Part shown: piece by piece, positions 42,256 to 51,771 of the stretch
How the letters are laid out: the number at the start of each line of letters is the position of its first letter
How positions within the stretch are numbered: the stretch's first letter is position 1
Assembly (NCBI GenBank): GCA_947467145.1
Contig: CANIGJ010000009.1
Coordinates: forward strand, 1-64,000
DNA: 64,000 bases
Source of the DNA: Rhodospirillaceae bacterium
GTDB lineage: Bacteria; Pseudomonadota; Alphaproteobacteria; Rhodospirillales; UBA2165
Reading direction: 5' to 3'
Notes under the pieces: generated by a model
Seen by the model: only the letters and a program-made list of their open reading frames with translations
What the model was told of the DNA's origin: nothing
The model's database searches: none
Position numbers and translations under genes: made by a program

Positions 42256-43434
42256 ATGTCGACCGTGCCGGCGGGCGAAACCAGACTGCATCGTATTCTG
42301 CGGCTCACACATCTTTGGATGGGTGCGGGCCTGCTGATTCCCCTGGTCGCGATCGGCCTCAGCGGAACGATCCTGACCTTCAATCACGAGATCGCCGATC
42401 TCACCGCACCGCCGGGCTTCGCCGCAACGACGCACGGTGAGCCGCGCGCGCTGAGCGAACTGCTCCGTGCCGCGCAGCCGTTCGCGCCCGAAGGATCGAA
42501 CCTAACGATGATCGTGCTGCCTGAAGAGCGCACGGATCCGACCATCGTGCGGTTTCAGCGGCGCGGCGCGCAAGGCCCGGGCGGCATTCATCAAGTGATG
42601 ATGGATCCTGTCACGCTCAAGGTCCTTGGTTCCGGGCCGTTCTCCAACGACGGCTTCATGCGCATCATGCATCAGTTGCACGGCAGCTTGCTGATCACCG
42701 GCGGGACGGGACGCGAGATCGTCGGCTGGCTCGGTGTCGTCATGTTGGCACTCGGCGTCAGCGGCCTCATCATGTGGTGGCCGAAAACCAAACAAGCGCT
42801 CGCGGCAGCCTTCAAGGTGACGCGCGGCGTGCGGGGTTTCCGCCTGCATCGCGAATTGCACGGCGCACTCGGCATCTGGAGCTGGCTGGTCTTCATTGTC
42901 GTCAGCTTCAGCGGCGTCTACATCGCCTTCCCGAACGTCACGGGCAACATGATCCGTGCGGTGTTCCCGGCCGGTGAAGCGCGCGTCAATCTCAACACCG
43001 TGACCGTGCAGCCGGTCCCCGGCACACAGCCCATCGGCATCGACGAAGCGGCGCGCCTCGCGATCGCCGCCGTGCCGGACACCCGCGTATGGACGGCGCG
43101 TTATCCCGCGCGGCCTGATCAACCCTATCGTTTCGGCCTGATCCGCCCGGGTCATGAACATGGTCAGCCCGCCGCGCAGGTCGCGGTTGATCCGTGGAAA
43201 GGCACCGTGATCGGCGCGCTCGATCCGCGAACCTTCACCATCGGCGAAAGCATCATGGCCTGGCAGCGCGGCCTGCATGCCGGCGAAGGCGCGGGTTGGA
43301 TCTGGAAGATCCTGGTCGCCCTGTCGGGTCTATTGCCGCTCGTCTTTGGAATTACGGGTATCGCGATGTGGCTGAACCGCCGCCGCGCCCGCCGCAACAT
43401 TGCCCAACAAACTGTAACGCAAGGGGTACGTTGA
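42256..43434 (+). CDS. PepSY-associated membrane protein (PiuB-like)
   Basis: A 392-residue inner-membrane protein with four helices: near residues 20-40 (WMGAGLLIPLVAIGLSGTIL), 155-180, 205-230 and 350-375. Between them are PepSY domains. Relatives act in reductive release or transport of siderophore iron. It overlaps exbB by one base, so it is coupled with the energising genes. Confidence 0.9.
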   Translation: MSTVPAGETRLHRILRLTHLWMGAGLLIPLVAIGLSGTILTFNHEIADLTAPPGFAATTHGEPRALSELLRAAQPFAPEGSNLTMIVLPEERTDPTIVRFQRRGAQGPGGIHQVMMDPVTLKVLGSGPFSNDGFMRIMHQLHGSLLITGGTGREIVGWLGVVMLALGVSGLIMWWPKTKQALAAAFKVTRGVRGFRLHRELHGALGIWSWLVFIVVSFSGVYIAFPNVTGNMIRAVFPAGEARVNLNTVTVQPVPGTQPIGIDEAARLAIAAVPDTRVWTARYPARPDQPYRFGLIRPGHEHGQPAAQVAVDPWKGTVIGALDPRTFTIGESIMAWQRGLHAGEGAGWIWKILVALSGLLPLVFGITGIAMWLNRRRARRNIAQQTVTQGVR

Positions 43435-44180
43435 TGAACCCGGAAACGCAAACCGCACCTGTCACGCCGGAGGCGGCCATCGCCTCCATCGGGTTGCCGC
43501 ATGACCTGACCCCGTGGGGCATGTTCATGAATGCCGACATCATCGTGCAGGGCATCATGATCGGGCTGTTCATCGCCTCGATCATCACCTGGACGGTCCT
43601 GCTGGCGAAAGGCATCGAGCTGATCATGGCCGGACGCGCCAGCCGCGCCGCCACGACGCGGCTCGCCAATGCCAACTCGCTCGCCGAGGCCGCCGAACGG
43701 ATTGATTTGCCCGATTCGGATGTCGGCGTCCTGATCGGTGCGGCCCTGCAGGAAATCCATCATTCCGGCGATTTGCCGCCGGACGGCATCAAGGAGCGTA
43801 TCGCCTCGCATCTTGACCAGATCGAGGCTGCGGCGCGCCGGCGCGTGCAACGCGGCATCGGCATCCTGGCGACCATCGGCGCCACCGCGCCCTTCGTCGG
43901 ATTGTTCGGCACCGTGTGGGGTATCATGAACAGCTTCATCGGCATTTCGAAGGCGCAGACCACGAACCTCGCCATCGTGGCACCCGGCATCGCCGAGGCG
44001 CTACTCGCCACCGCGCTCGGCTTGGTCGCCGCCATCCCCGCCGTCGTGATCTACAATATGTTCACGCGCATCATCACCACTTATCGTGCGCAATTGTCCG
44101 ATGCGAGTTCGAGCATAAAGCGTCTGGCGAGTCGCGATCTCGACCGTCCGCGCGCCGCATTTCGCGTGGCGGCGCAATAA
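43434..44180 (+). CDS. exbB: MotA/TolQ/ExbB proton channel protein ExbB
   Basis: A 248-residue inner-membrane protein, three helices, forming the pentameric proton channel with ExbD. The first helix is at residues 36-60 (IIVQGIMIGLFIASIITWTV); the conserved GILATIGATAPFVGLFGTVW is present, as is IAEALLATALGLVAAIPAVV. The ATG shares a base with the PepSY stop. Confidence 0.95.
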   Translation: MNPETQTAPVTPEAAIASIGLPHDLTPWGMFMNADIIVQGIMIGLFIASIITWTVLLAKGIELIMAGRASRAATTRLANANSLAEAAERIDLPDSDVGVLIGAALQEIHHSGDLPPDGIKERIASHLDQIEAAARRRVQRGIGILATIGATAPFVGLFGTVWGIMNSFIGISKAQTTNLAIVAPGIAEALLATALGLVAAIPAVVIYNMFTRIITTYRAQLSDASSSIKRLASRDLDRPRAAFRVAAQ

Positions 44181-44183
44181 ACC

Positions 44184-44603
44184 ATGTCGATGCAGGTCGG
44201 CAAAGACGACGACGATCTGGCCGAAAGCCACGAGATCAACGTCACCCCGTTCATCGACGTGATGCTGGTCTTGCTGATCATCTTCATGGTCGTCGCACCG
44301 CTCGCCACCGTCGACGTGCCGGTCGATCTGCCGGCCTCGACCGCGCAACCGCAACCGCGCCCGGACAAGCCGCTGTTCCTCACCGTCAAAGCCGATCTTG
44401 GCCTGGCGATCGATAATGCGAACATCGAACGCGAACGCCTGGCTGCCGCGCTGGACGCCGCGACCAAGAACGACAAGACCCAACGCATCTTCCTGCGCGC
44501 GGCGCAGTCGGTGTCCTATGGCGATCTGACCGACGTCATGAACGCACTGCGCGCCGCCGGTTATCTCAAGGTGGCGCTCGTCGGTCTCGAGGCGCGCAAG
44601 TAA
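44184..44603 (+). CDS. exbD: Biopolymer transport protein ExbD
   Basis: A 139-residue protein with one helix carrying the proton-active Asp (INVTPFIDVMLVLLIIFMVV) and a periplasmic domain ending with VMNALRAAGYLKVALVGLE. It couples proton flow to TonB. It begins three bases after exbB. Confidence 0.95.
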   Translation: MSMQVGKDDDDLAESHEINVTPFIDVMLVLLIIFMVVAPLATVDVPVDLPASTAQPQPRPDKPLFLTVKADLGLAIDNANIERERLAAALDAATKNDKTQRIFLRAAQSVSYGDLTDVMNALRAAGYLKVALVGLEARK

Positions 44604-44604
44604 C

Positions 44605-45300
44605 ATGGCGGATCGCAGCGAAATCGTCCGTTGGACCGTGAGCTGCGTGACGGTGCTCGTCTGCTACGGCGCGGCCGCGACCGCGATCCTCGCCTGGGAG
44701 CCGCATTACGAAGTGCCGAGTACCCCGGAAACGATCGCGATGCTCGATCTGGCGCCGCTGCCCCCCGAACTGACGCCACCGCCGCCGGCCCCACCGCCGC
44801 CGCCCGAGCCCGAGGTCATTCCCGAGCCGCCGCCCGAGGTGAAGGTCGAAGTGCCGTTGCCGCCGGTCAAGAAACCGCCGCCGCCCAAGGTGAAGCGCGA
44901 AGAACCGCCGCCGGAAACCCCGCCGGCGCCCGCGCAGCCGGTGGAAACCGCAGCCGTTCTCACCCCGGCGCCGCAGCCGCGCATGGCCGCACGCGTCGAT
45001 CCGTCGCCCAATATTCTGGCGAGCTATGTCGGACGTGTCTCCGCGCATTTGGTGAAAAACCTACAATATCCACGAGGAGTATTGCGGCGCAACGAACGCG
45101 CTACTGCCTACGTACTCGTGACGATCAATAGGAGCGGCAAGATCCTGTCATACACGCTCCAGACCGGCACAAACCGCCGCCCGCTCGACGAGGAGGCGCT
45201 CGCCGTCGTCTTGCGCTCCGATCCGCTGCCGGCTGTCCCGCCGGAAATCGACATCGATGGAATTCCGTTGCGCCTGCCGATCGAATTCTACGTGCGCTGA
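44605..45300 (+). CDS. tonB: Energy transducer TonB
   Basis: A 231-residue protein: one N-terminal helix (SCVTVLVCYGAAATAILAW), a long Pro/Glu/Lys-rich periplasm-spanning part (about residues 50-130), and a TonB C-terminal fold with VLVTINRSGKILSYTLQTGT and a YPRG loop. It links ExbBD to the receptor at 39179. It starts one base after exbD, completing the locus. Confidence 0.95.
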   Translation: MADRSEIVRWTVSCVTVLVCYGAAATAILAWEPHYEVPSTPETIAMLDLAPLPPELTPPPPAPPPPPEPEVIPEPPPEVKVEVPLPPVKKPPPPKVKREEPPPETPPAPAQPVETAAVLTPAPQPRMAARVDPSPNILASYVGRVSAHLVKNLQYPRGVLRRNERATAYVLVTINRSGKILSYTLQTGTNRRPLDEEALAVVLRSDPLPAVPPEIDIDGIPLRLPIEFYVR

Positions 45301-45386
45301 CAATAGCTGCTCAGGCCGCGCAGGGCTTTCACCACGTTCTTCCGGCTCGGTTTGAACCCTCGCCCCATAGCCTGTAAGACAAAGGC

Positions 45387-46421
45387 ATGCTCGGCATCTT
45401 CTTCGCCATGATCTCCGCCGCGTGCTTCGGGTTCCAAAACGCCAGCGCGCGCCGCGGGGCGCTCAGCGGGACGGCCATGCAAGGCCTCGTCACCAGCATG
45501 GTCGCGGGCACGATGCTGTTCCTGGGTTGCACCATCGTCTTCGGCGAACTGGGCGCGCTCGAACGTATGAGCCTGTCCGATATCGGCTTTCTGTCGGCCG
45601 CCGGTTTTGCGCATTTCGTCTGGGGCCGTTACTGGAATATCCGCGCGCTGGGCGCCATCGGTGCGAACCTCGCCGGCCCGGTGCAACAATATCAATTGCT
45701 GCTGTCACTCTCGCTCGCGATCTTCTTCCTTGGCGAATATCTCACGCCGCTGAAGGTGCTCGGCATCGTCTTGGTGATTTCCGCGCCCGCCTTCATCCTG
45801 CATCAGCGGCGCGCCAAAACGAAACGCGTCCAAGCGCAGCCGGCGGAAGTCACCGTCGCGGATGCCGGCACCGGCGCCGCCGATGCGGATGCCAGGCCCA
45901 AATTCACACCGCGCCTGCTCGAGGGTTACGTCTGCGCGATCCTGTCCGGTCTCGGCTTCGGCTCGTCGGCCGTGCTCGCCAAGGCGGGGCTGACGTCGAC
46001 CGGCGCGGGCTTCGCGGGCGGTTTCATTTCTTATGTCTGCGCGACCAGCTGCGTCGGCATCATGTTGCTTAGCCCGCGCAATCTCGCCGAGGTGCGCGCG
46101 ATGCGCGGCGAAGCCCGCAAATGGTTCTTCGTCTCCGGCATGGCGGTGTCGTTCTCGCAGATGTTTCGGTACCTCGCGCTATCGCTGGCGCCGGTCACCG
46201 TCACGCAACCGATCCAGGCCACGTCGCTCATCTGGCGCATGGTGTTCGGTTACTTCATCAACCGCGAACACGAATCCTTCGACCGCTTCGTGCTGATCGG
46301 GCTGTGCCTCTCGTTCGCCGGCGCCTTTGCGCTCGCGGTCTCGGACGGCATGGTCCTGAGTTATTTCGATGCCCCGGCCTGGATCATCGAACTGTCGCAT
46401 TGGCGCTGGCCGAACCGCTAA
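45387..46421 (+). CDS. EamA-family (DMT) transporter
   Basis: A 344-residue inner-membrane permease with ten helices. A long polar insert at about residues 140-178 (RAKTKRVQAQPAEVTVADAG...) between the two EamA repeats makes it longer than usual. FFAMISAACFGFQNASARRG begins the first repeat. Substrate unknown. It follows tonB by 86 bases on the same strand but need not share its promoter. Confidence 0.85.
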   Translation: MLGIFFAMISAACFGFQNASARRGALSGTAMQGLVTSMVAGTMLFLGCTIVFGELGALERMSLSDIGFLSAAGFAHFVWGRYWNIRALGAIGANLAGPVQQYQLLLSLSLAIFFLGEYLTPLKVLGIVLVISAPAFILHQRRAKTKRVQAQPAEVTVADAGTGAADADARPKFTPRLLEGYVCAILSGLGFGSSAVLAKAGLTSTGAGFAGGFISYVCATSCVGIMLLSPRNLAEVRAMRGEARKWFFVSGMAVSFSQMFRYLALSLAPVTVTQPIQATSLIWRMVFGYFINREHESFDRFVLIGLCLSFAGAFALAVSDGMVLSYFDAPAWIIELSHWRWPNR

Positions 46422-46437
46422 GCACCGCGCGCCACCG

Positions 46438-47127
46438 TCAGCGCAGGCCTTTGTTCTGGCCGCCCTTCCATAAGGGCGTCGACATGCTCTCCGTGTAGCG
46501 CGGGAACATCATGTCGAACGAGACGCTGATGCGCTCGCGATCACTGAGATTGGTCGGCACGTCGTGTTTCAGCCAGGCTGGAAAAAGCACCAATCGGCCC
46601 GGTTTGGTTTCGAGCTCAATCAAATTCGCATTGTAGACATTGCGCTGCGTGCGCGGCGGCATCATGACCTCGGCTTGCGGCCGCGGATCGTAGAAACGGA
46701 TGACGTTCGCCTTGGCATCGCTCTGGACGTAATAAACGCCCGACAGGAAATTGTTCGGATGCGAATGCACCGAATGCTTGGCGCCCGGCGGATTGACGTT
46801 CGCCCACATGGATGTGACGACGATCTCGTCGTACTTCAACGCCATCTGCTGCAAACCGCCCTTGGCCAGCTTGGCGACAGCCTCGATGATCGGCGCGAAG
46901 ACCGGCTCCATATGAAGATTATGTTCGGTCTGGAACGTTTCGCTGCGGAAGGACTGCACGCGCGGGCCGGTTATCGCATCGAGCGCCGCCTTGATCTGAT
47001 CGTTGAGCGGCTCTGCGCATTGTGGCGCCAGATCGGCCAGCCAGATCAAGGTCGGAAAAGTTTCGCTCACCGACGAATGAACGAACGAGATATCGGGTTG
47101 CGAATCGAGGATCGGCGCACTGCTCAT
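46438..47127 (-). CDS. 2OG-Fe(II) oxygenase-like protein (TIGR02466 type)
   Basis: A 229-residue putative Fe(II)/2-oxoglutarate-dependent oxygenase. Iron ligands are probably in SVHSHPNNFLSGVYYVQ and LVLFPAWLKHDVPTN; the following Arg (DRERISVSFD) would hold 2-oxoglutarate. Such proteins are known from phage, cyanobacteria and proteobacteria and their substrate is unknown. It faces the EamA gene end to end. Confidence 0.8.
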   Translation of the reverse strand: MSSAPILDSQPDISFVHSSVSETFPTLIWLADLAPQCAEPLNDQIKAALDAITGPRVQSFRSETFQTEHNLHMEPVFAPIIEAVAKLAKGGLQQMALKYDEIVVTSMWANVNPPGAKHSVHSHPNNFLSGVYYVQSDAKANVIRFYDPRPQAEVMMPPRTQRNVYNANLIELETKPGRLVLFPAWLKHDVPTNLSDRERISVSFDMMFPRYTESMSTPLWKGGQNKGLR

Positions 47128-47180
47128 GTGCCAATCCTAGTCTAATTAGAAAATGAACCCAATTGTTAATTGGGGCGTGC

Positions 47181-48320
47181 CTAAGATTGGGCCCGCGGCT
47201 TCACCGGCGCGCCCGGTCCGATCTTCTGCAGATTGTCGGTGATCACCGCATCGCCTTCGGCCACACCCTTTTCGACCACGACGGCATCGCCGATCTCCGC
47301 ACCCAGGGTGACGAACTTCTGTTCCACATGGCCGTCCGCCCCCACCACGAAGACGAACTTGCCCATCTGGCCGGAGCCGATCGCGACCTTCGGCACCAGC
47401 AGCGCATCGGGACGCTCGGCGAGCAACACGCGGATTTTGACATACTGGCCGGGCAGCAAGGTGCGCTGCGCATTGGCGATGGTTGCCTGCGCAGCGATGG
47501 TGCCGGTCTTGCGATCGATCGCATTGTCGACGAAGGAAACGGTGCCGGTGAACTTGGCGCCGTTGGCATCGCCTAACAAAACCTCGACCGGCAGATCGCG
47601 GTTGGCACGCGCCTGATTGATCGCGATGAGATCGCGTTCACTCGGGCTGAACGTCACTTTGATCGGATCGAGCTGCACGAGCGTGTTCAACTGGGTGCCG
47701 GCCTCGGCATTGATGAACGATCCCTCATGCACCAGGCTGCGGCTCAAGCGGCCCGGGAACGGCGCCTTGATATCGGTGTAGGACAGCCGCAGCCGCGCCG
47801 TGCGGATCGCGGCCTCGTCCGCAGCCAGTACGGCATCGGATTGCTGCAAGGAACTCGCCGTCTGTTCGAGGGCATCCTTCGCCACCCAGCCGTCCTTGGC
47901 CAATGCCGCGTTGCGCGTCTGGCGCGACTGGTTGTAATTGCGCGCGGCCGCATCGCGGCGCAGCGCCGCGACAGACTGATCGACGGCAGCCTGATAGTCG
48001 CGCGGATCGATGCGATAGAGCATATCGCCCTCGTTCACATCGGCGCCGTCCTTGGCGACCTGTTCGAGCAGATGGCCGGAGACTTTCGCCTGCAAGGTGA
48101 CGATGCGCATGGCTTCGGTCGTACCGACATAATCGATAAAGACCGGGACAGTGTGTTTCGCGACGGTCGCGATACCGACCTCCATCGCAGGCATGCCGCC
48201 CGGCCCGCCGTGACCGCCGTTGGCCGCGTTGGATCCGTGATCCTTGGCGGCGAACACAACCAAGCCTAGGGCAGCAACGCCAACTGCGGCCCAACCCATC
48301 GTTTTGCGCGACATCTGCAT
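47181..48320 (-). CDS. RND efflux periplasmic adaptor protein
   Basis: A 379-residue membrane-fusion protein. One N-terminal anchor helix (GWAAVGVAALGLVVFAAKD), then barrel-sandwich (VTLQAKVSGHLLEQVAKDGA), alpha hairpin (AVDQSVAALRRDAAARNYNQ), beta-barrel and membrane-proximal domains. It bridges the RND pump to an outer-membrane channel, which is not encoded here. The start is ATG 48320 with GGAG eight bases before; GTG 48329 is a weaker choice. It follows the pump gene by 17 bases. Confidence 0.92.
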   Translation of the reverse strand: MQMSRKTMGWAAVGVAALGLVVFAAKDHGSNAANGGHGGPGGMPAMEVGIATVAKHTVPVFIDYVGTTEAMRIVTLQAKVSGHLLEQVAKDGADVNEGDMLYRIDPRDYQAAVDQSVAALRRDAAARNYNQSRQTRNAALAKDGWVAKDALEQTASSLQQSDAVLAADEAAIRTARLRLSYTDIKAPFPGRLSRSLVHEGSFINAEAGTQLNTLVQLDPIKVTFSPSERDLIAINQARANRDLPVEVLLGDANGAKFTGTVSFVDNAIDRKTGTIAAQATIANAQRTLLPGQYVKIRVLLAERPDALLVPKVAIGSGQMGKFVFVVGADGHVEQKFVTLGAEIGDAVVVEKGVAEGDAVITDNLQKIGPGAPVKPRAQS

Positions 48321-48337
48321 CTTACTCACTCCAAATT

Positions 48338-51300
48338 CTATTCTGCCGGCGCCGCTTTGGGCACCACGGGCTCGGCGTCGCGCTCACGCAGACGCTCGAT
48401 CACCGCGTAGAACACCGGCACCAACAACAAACCGACAATCGTACTGGCCAACATGCCGCCGAAGACCGTGTTACCAATCGACTGACGGCTGGCGGCACCC
48501 GCCCCCGACGCGATGGTCAACGGCACGACACCGAGAATGAAGGCGAACGCCGTCATCAGGATGGGGCGCAGGCGCAAACGCCCGGCTTCCATCGCGGCAT
48601 CGACGATGCTGCGGCCCTGCTCGCGCAGATGCTTGGCGAATTCGACGATCAGAATCGCGTTCTTCGCCGCCAAGCCGATCAGCATGACGAAGCCGACCTG
48701 CGAGAAGACGTCGATCTGGATATTGCGCAGCCACAACATGCCGACCGCACCGGACATGGCGAGCGGCACACCGAGGATGACCATGAAGGGCATCGACCAG
48801 CTTTCGTATTGCGCCGCCAGGAACAGGAAGACGAAGACGATGGCGAGACCGAAGATCAGCCCCGCGACATCGCCGGCGCGCAGTTCCTGATAGGTAATGC
48901 CGGTCCATTCATAGGCAAAGCCCGGCGGCAGTGCCGTCGCGGCGGCGCGCTGCATCGCGGCGACCGCCTGGCTGGACGAATAGCCGGGCGCTGGCGAGCC
49001 GTTGATCAGGGCCGACGGATAGATGTTGTAGTGCGAGACGAACTCGGGCCCGACGATCGGCGTCAGCTTGCCCAACGTATCCAACGGCACCATGCCACCG
49101 GTATTGTTGCGCACATAGAGCCGCGACAGATCCGTCGCCTCAGCGCGCGCCGCTTTATCGGCCTGCAACGTAACGCGAAAGGTGCGCCCAAACAGGTTGA
49201 AGTCGTTCACATAGAGCGATCCCAGATAGATCTGCATCGTGCTGAAGACATCGGGCAGATTGAGGCCCAGCAGTTTCGCACGGGTACGATCGAGATCGTA
49301 ATTGTATTGCGGTGTTGTCGTACTGAAGGTCGAGAACAACGCATGGCCATTGAGTTCGGGCTGCTTGCGCGCTTCGGCCATCAGCGCCTGCGTCGCGCCA
49401 TTGAGCGCCAGTGGGCCGAGGCCCGCCCGATCCTCGAGCTGGAATTCGAAGCCACCGGTGGCGCTGATGCCCGGGATCGAGGGCGGATCGAAGCTGAGCA
49501 CGAGCGCTTCGGGGATCGACAGCAGCTTGAAGCGCACCGCATTGACGATATCGGATGCCGTTCGGCCGCGGTCGCCCCACGGTTTGAGCACCGCGAACTG
49601 CGCCGCCGCGTTCGACTGGCTGGCGCCGGTCAGGAAGTTGAAGCCGACCACCGAGATCGCATCCTGCACGCCGTCTTCGGCCGCCAGGATCGCGCGCGCT
49701 TTTTCCGCCACCGCTTCGGTGCGCTCAAGTGACGCGCCATCCGGCAATTGGATGATGGTAAAGAAATAACCCTGGTCTTCGACCGGCAGGAAGGTCGTCG
49801 GCACGCGCTTATAGAGCGCGTAGGTCGCAACCAGCCCGACCGCGAACAACACCAACGCGATGCGCCGCGCCGCGATCAAATGACGGATCGAGTTCGAATA
49901 ATTTGTCGACAGCCAGCCGAAACCGGCGTTGAATTTCTTGAAGAAGTACGACTTCGCGGGTTCGCGGCGGCGCAGCAGCACCGCACCCAAAGCTGGCGAG
50001 AGCGTCAACGAGTTGAAGGCCGAGATAGCCACCGAGATCGCGACGGTCAGCGCGAACTGGTTGTAGATCTTGCCGGTGACGCCAGGCAGAAAGGCCACCG
50101 GGATGAACACGGCGAGCAAGACCGCCGTGGTCGCGATGATCGGGCCCGTGACCTCTTTCATCGCGATGATGGCCGCCTCCATCGGCTCTTTGCCTTCTTC
50201 CAACTGGCGCTCGATGTTTTCGACGACGACGATCGCGTCATCGACCACGAGGCCGATGGCCAGCACCATGCCAAGCATGCTGACGGTGTTGAGCGAGAAG
50301 CCGAAGGCGAGCATCAGCACGCAGGTGAACAGCAGCGAGACCGGAATCGCGATGCCGGGAATGAGGGTCGCGCGCCAGTTCTGCAAAAAGAGATAGACGA
50401 CCAAAATGACCAAGATGACGGCGATGGCCAAAGTTTCGGCGACCTCGAACATGGAGGCCGACACGAACATGGTGGTATCGTATACGATGCCGGCGTCGAT
50501 CCCCTTAGGGAACGTCGCCTTCAGCTCATCGACGGTCTTGCGCACCGCCTGATCCATCGACAGCGCGTTGGAGCCGGGCAGTTGGAAGATCGCGACGAAC
50601 ACCGTCGGCTTGCCGTTGATGGTGGCGCTCGAGCCATATTGCTGCGCGCCCAGTTCGATACGCGCCACATCGCTGAGACGCACGGTAGAATTGGCGCCGT
50701 TGCTCATGCGCACGATGATTTCGCCGAATTGTTCGGGCGTGGTCAGGCGGCCGAGCGCATTGACCTGGACCTCGAACTCGGTGCCCGCCGGGGCCGGCGA
50801 CTGGCCGATCTTGCCGGCGGCAACCTGCACGTTCTGTTCGGCGATCGCCTGCTGCACATCGACCGCGGTGATGCCCATCTGCGCCAGGCGATCGGGATCG
50901 AGCCAGATGCGCATCGCATAGCGCCGTTCGCCGAAAATCTGCACGTCGCCGACGCCGGGCACGCGCTTCAACGTGTCGGCCATCTGCAGATAGGCGTAAT
51001 TGCTGAGCGTGATCAGATCGACGGATTCGTCCGGCGAATAAACGTTCACCGCGAGGGTGAAATTATTGTTCTGCTTCTGGACGGTGATGCCGCCCTGATT
51101 GACGATGCCGGGAAGGCGCGGGCTCGCCTGCGACACGCGATTCTGCACGTCGACCGCCGCGGTCTCCAGTGAATAGCCAACATCGAAGGTCACCGTGATC
51201 GTCGAGGTGCCGTCGTTGGCGCTGATCGACGACATATAAGCCATGCCCGGCACGCCGTTGATCTGCTGTTCGAGCGGCGTCGTCACCGAGTCGGCGACCA

Positions 51301-51466
51301 CCTGAGAAGACGCCCCTGGATAGGCGGCGCGCACCACAACCTGCGGCGGCGCGATCTCGGGGAACTGGGCGATCGGCAGCAAGGCCAGGCTGATAAGACC
51401 CGCCAATGCCATGATGATCGCGATCGACCCGGCGAAAACCGGGCGGCGAATGAAGAAACTGACCAC
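48338..51466 (-). CDS. RND efflux permease (AcrB/MexB, HAE1 family)
   Basis: A 1042-residue inner-membrane proton/drug antiporter with twelve helices and two large periplasmic loops. FFIRRPVFAGSIAIIMALAG is the family's start, VVDDAIVVVENIERQLEEGK has the proton-relay Asp pair in helix 4, and AAKNAILIVEFAKHLREQGR the equivalent in helix 10. It starts with GTG preceded by AGAGG. It lies between a 55-codon ORF and the adaptor gene, an uncommon order because the adaptor usually comes first. Confidence 0.96.
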   Translation of the reverse strand: MVSFFIRRPVFAGSIAIIMALAGLISLALLPIAQFPEIAPPQVVVRAAYPGASSQVVADSVTTPLEQQINGVPGMAYMSSISANDGTSTITVTFDVGYSLETAAVDVQNRVSQASPRLPGIVNQGGITVQKQNNNFTLAVNVYSPDESVDLITLSNYAYLQMADTLKRVPGVGDVQIFGERRYAMRIWLDPDRLAQMGITAVDVQQAIAEQNVQVAAGKIGQSPAPAGTEFEVQVNALGRLTTPEQFGEIIVRMSNGANSTVRLSDVARIELGAQQYGSSATINGKPTVFVAIFQLPGSNALSMDQAVRKTVDELKATFPKGIDAGIVYDTTMFVSASMFEVAETLAIAVILVILVVYLFLQNWRATLIPGIAIPVSLLFTCVLMLAFGFSLNTVSMLGMVLAIGLVVDDAIVVVENIERQLEEGKEPMEAAIIAMKEVTGPIIATTAVLLAVFIPVAFLPGVTGKIYNQFALTVAISVAISAFNSLTLSPALGAVLLRRREPAKSYFFKKFNAGFGWLSTNYSNSIRHLIAARRIALVLFAVGLVATYALYKRVPTTFLPVEDQGYFFTIIQLPDGASLERTEAVAEKARAILAAEDGVQDAISVVGFNFLTGASQSNAAAQFAVLKPWGDRGRTASDIVNAVRFKLLSIPEALVLSFDPPSIPGISATGGFEFQLEDRAGLGPLALNGATQALMAEARKQPELNGHALFSTFSTTTPQYNYDLDRTRAKLLGLNLPDVFSTMQIYLGSLYVNDFNLFGRTFRVTLQADKAARAEATDLSRLYVRNNTGGMVPLDTLGKLTPIVGPEFVSHYNIYPSALINGSPAPGYSSSQAVAAMQRAAATALPPGFAYEWTGITYQELRAGDVAGLIFGLAIVFVFLFLAAQYESWSMPFMVILGVPLAMSGAVGMLWLRNIQIDVFSQVGFVMLIGLAAKNAILIVEFAKHLREQGRSIVDAAMEAGRLRLRPILMTAFAFILGVVPLTIASGAGAASRQSIGNTVFGGMLASTIVGLLLVPVFYAVIERLRERDAEPVVPKAAPAE

Positions 51467-51477
51467 GTCTGGAACCT

Positions 51478-51645
51478 CTAAATAACGTCGCTCCGACCGG
51501 AACTTACATGGCGGAGATTACGGGCGATGCGTTGCAAATCGGCCGCAAGCGCCGTCGGATCGACACCGTCGGCCTTCATGACGGCGCGGATCACGGGATC
51601 GGAGAGGGCTTCGCTTAAAGAGGGTTCGATCGCTTGGCAAGGCAT
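51478..51645 (-). CDS. 55-residue conserved-looking protein leading the RND operon
   Basis: A short frame opens at ATG 51645 and its TAG lies 11 bases before the pump's GTG. SLSEALSDPVIRAVMKADGV followed by DPTALAADLQRIARNL looks like a two-helix small protein; similar small proteins occur beside alphaproteobacterial transport genes, though I can name no function. It could be a pump accessory or a translated leader. It faces the TetR gene and its operators. Confidence 0.6.
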   Translation of the reverse strand: MPCQAIEPSLSEALSDPVIRAVMKADGVDPTALAADLQRIARNLRHVSSGRSDVI

Positions 51646-51702
51646 GGCACGCGCTTTCGGAAACTACGGGTGGACATAGGGCCGATCAGGAACTAGATTA
51701 AT

Positions 51703-51718
51703 GTTACTGAACGGTAAC
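51703..51718. promoter_or_regulatory. TetR operator 1, GTTAC-N6-GTAAC
   Basis: GTTAC-TGAACG-GTAAC is a palindrome in the divergent region between the efflux operon and tetR. It shares TTAC-N6-GTAA with a second site 28 bases away, centre to centre. Confidence 0.75.
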
Positions 51719-51730
51719 ACCCTATGAATA

Positions 51731-51746
51731 CTTACCGGTCGGTAAC
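51731..51746. promoter_or_regulatory. TetR operator 2, TTAC-CGGTCG-GTAA
   Basis: The TTACCGGTCGGTAA palindrome lies downstream of the first in-frame ATG (51724) but upstream of TTG 51772. It therefore fits a leader position if TTG is the real start. Confidence 0.75.
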
Positions 51747-51771
51747 ATGTCAAGAGCCACCTGAGGTAAAA

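Noticed and set aside
49748-51172. Plus-strand frame opposite the RND pump
   Set aside because: Antisense to a pump gene with intact motifs; product is Asp/Arg/His-rich with no domain.
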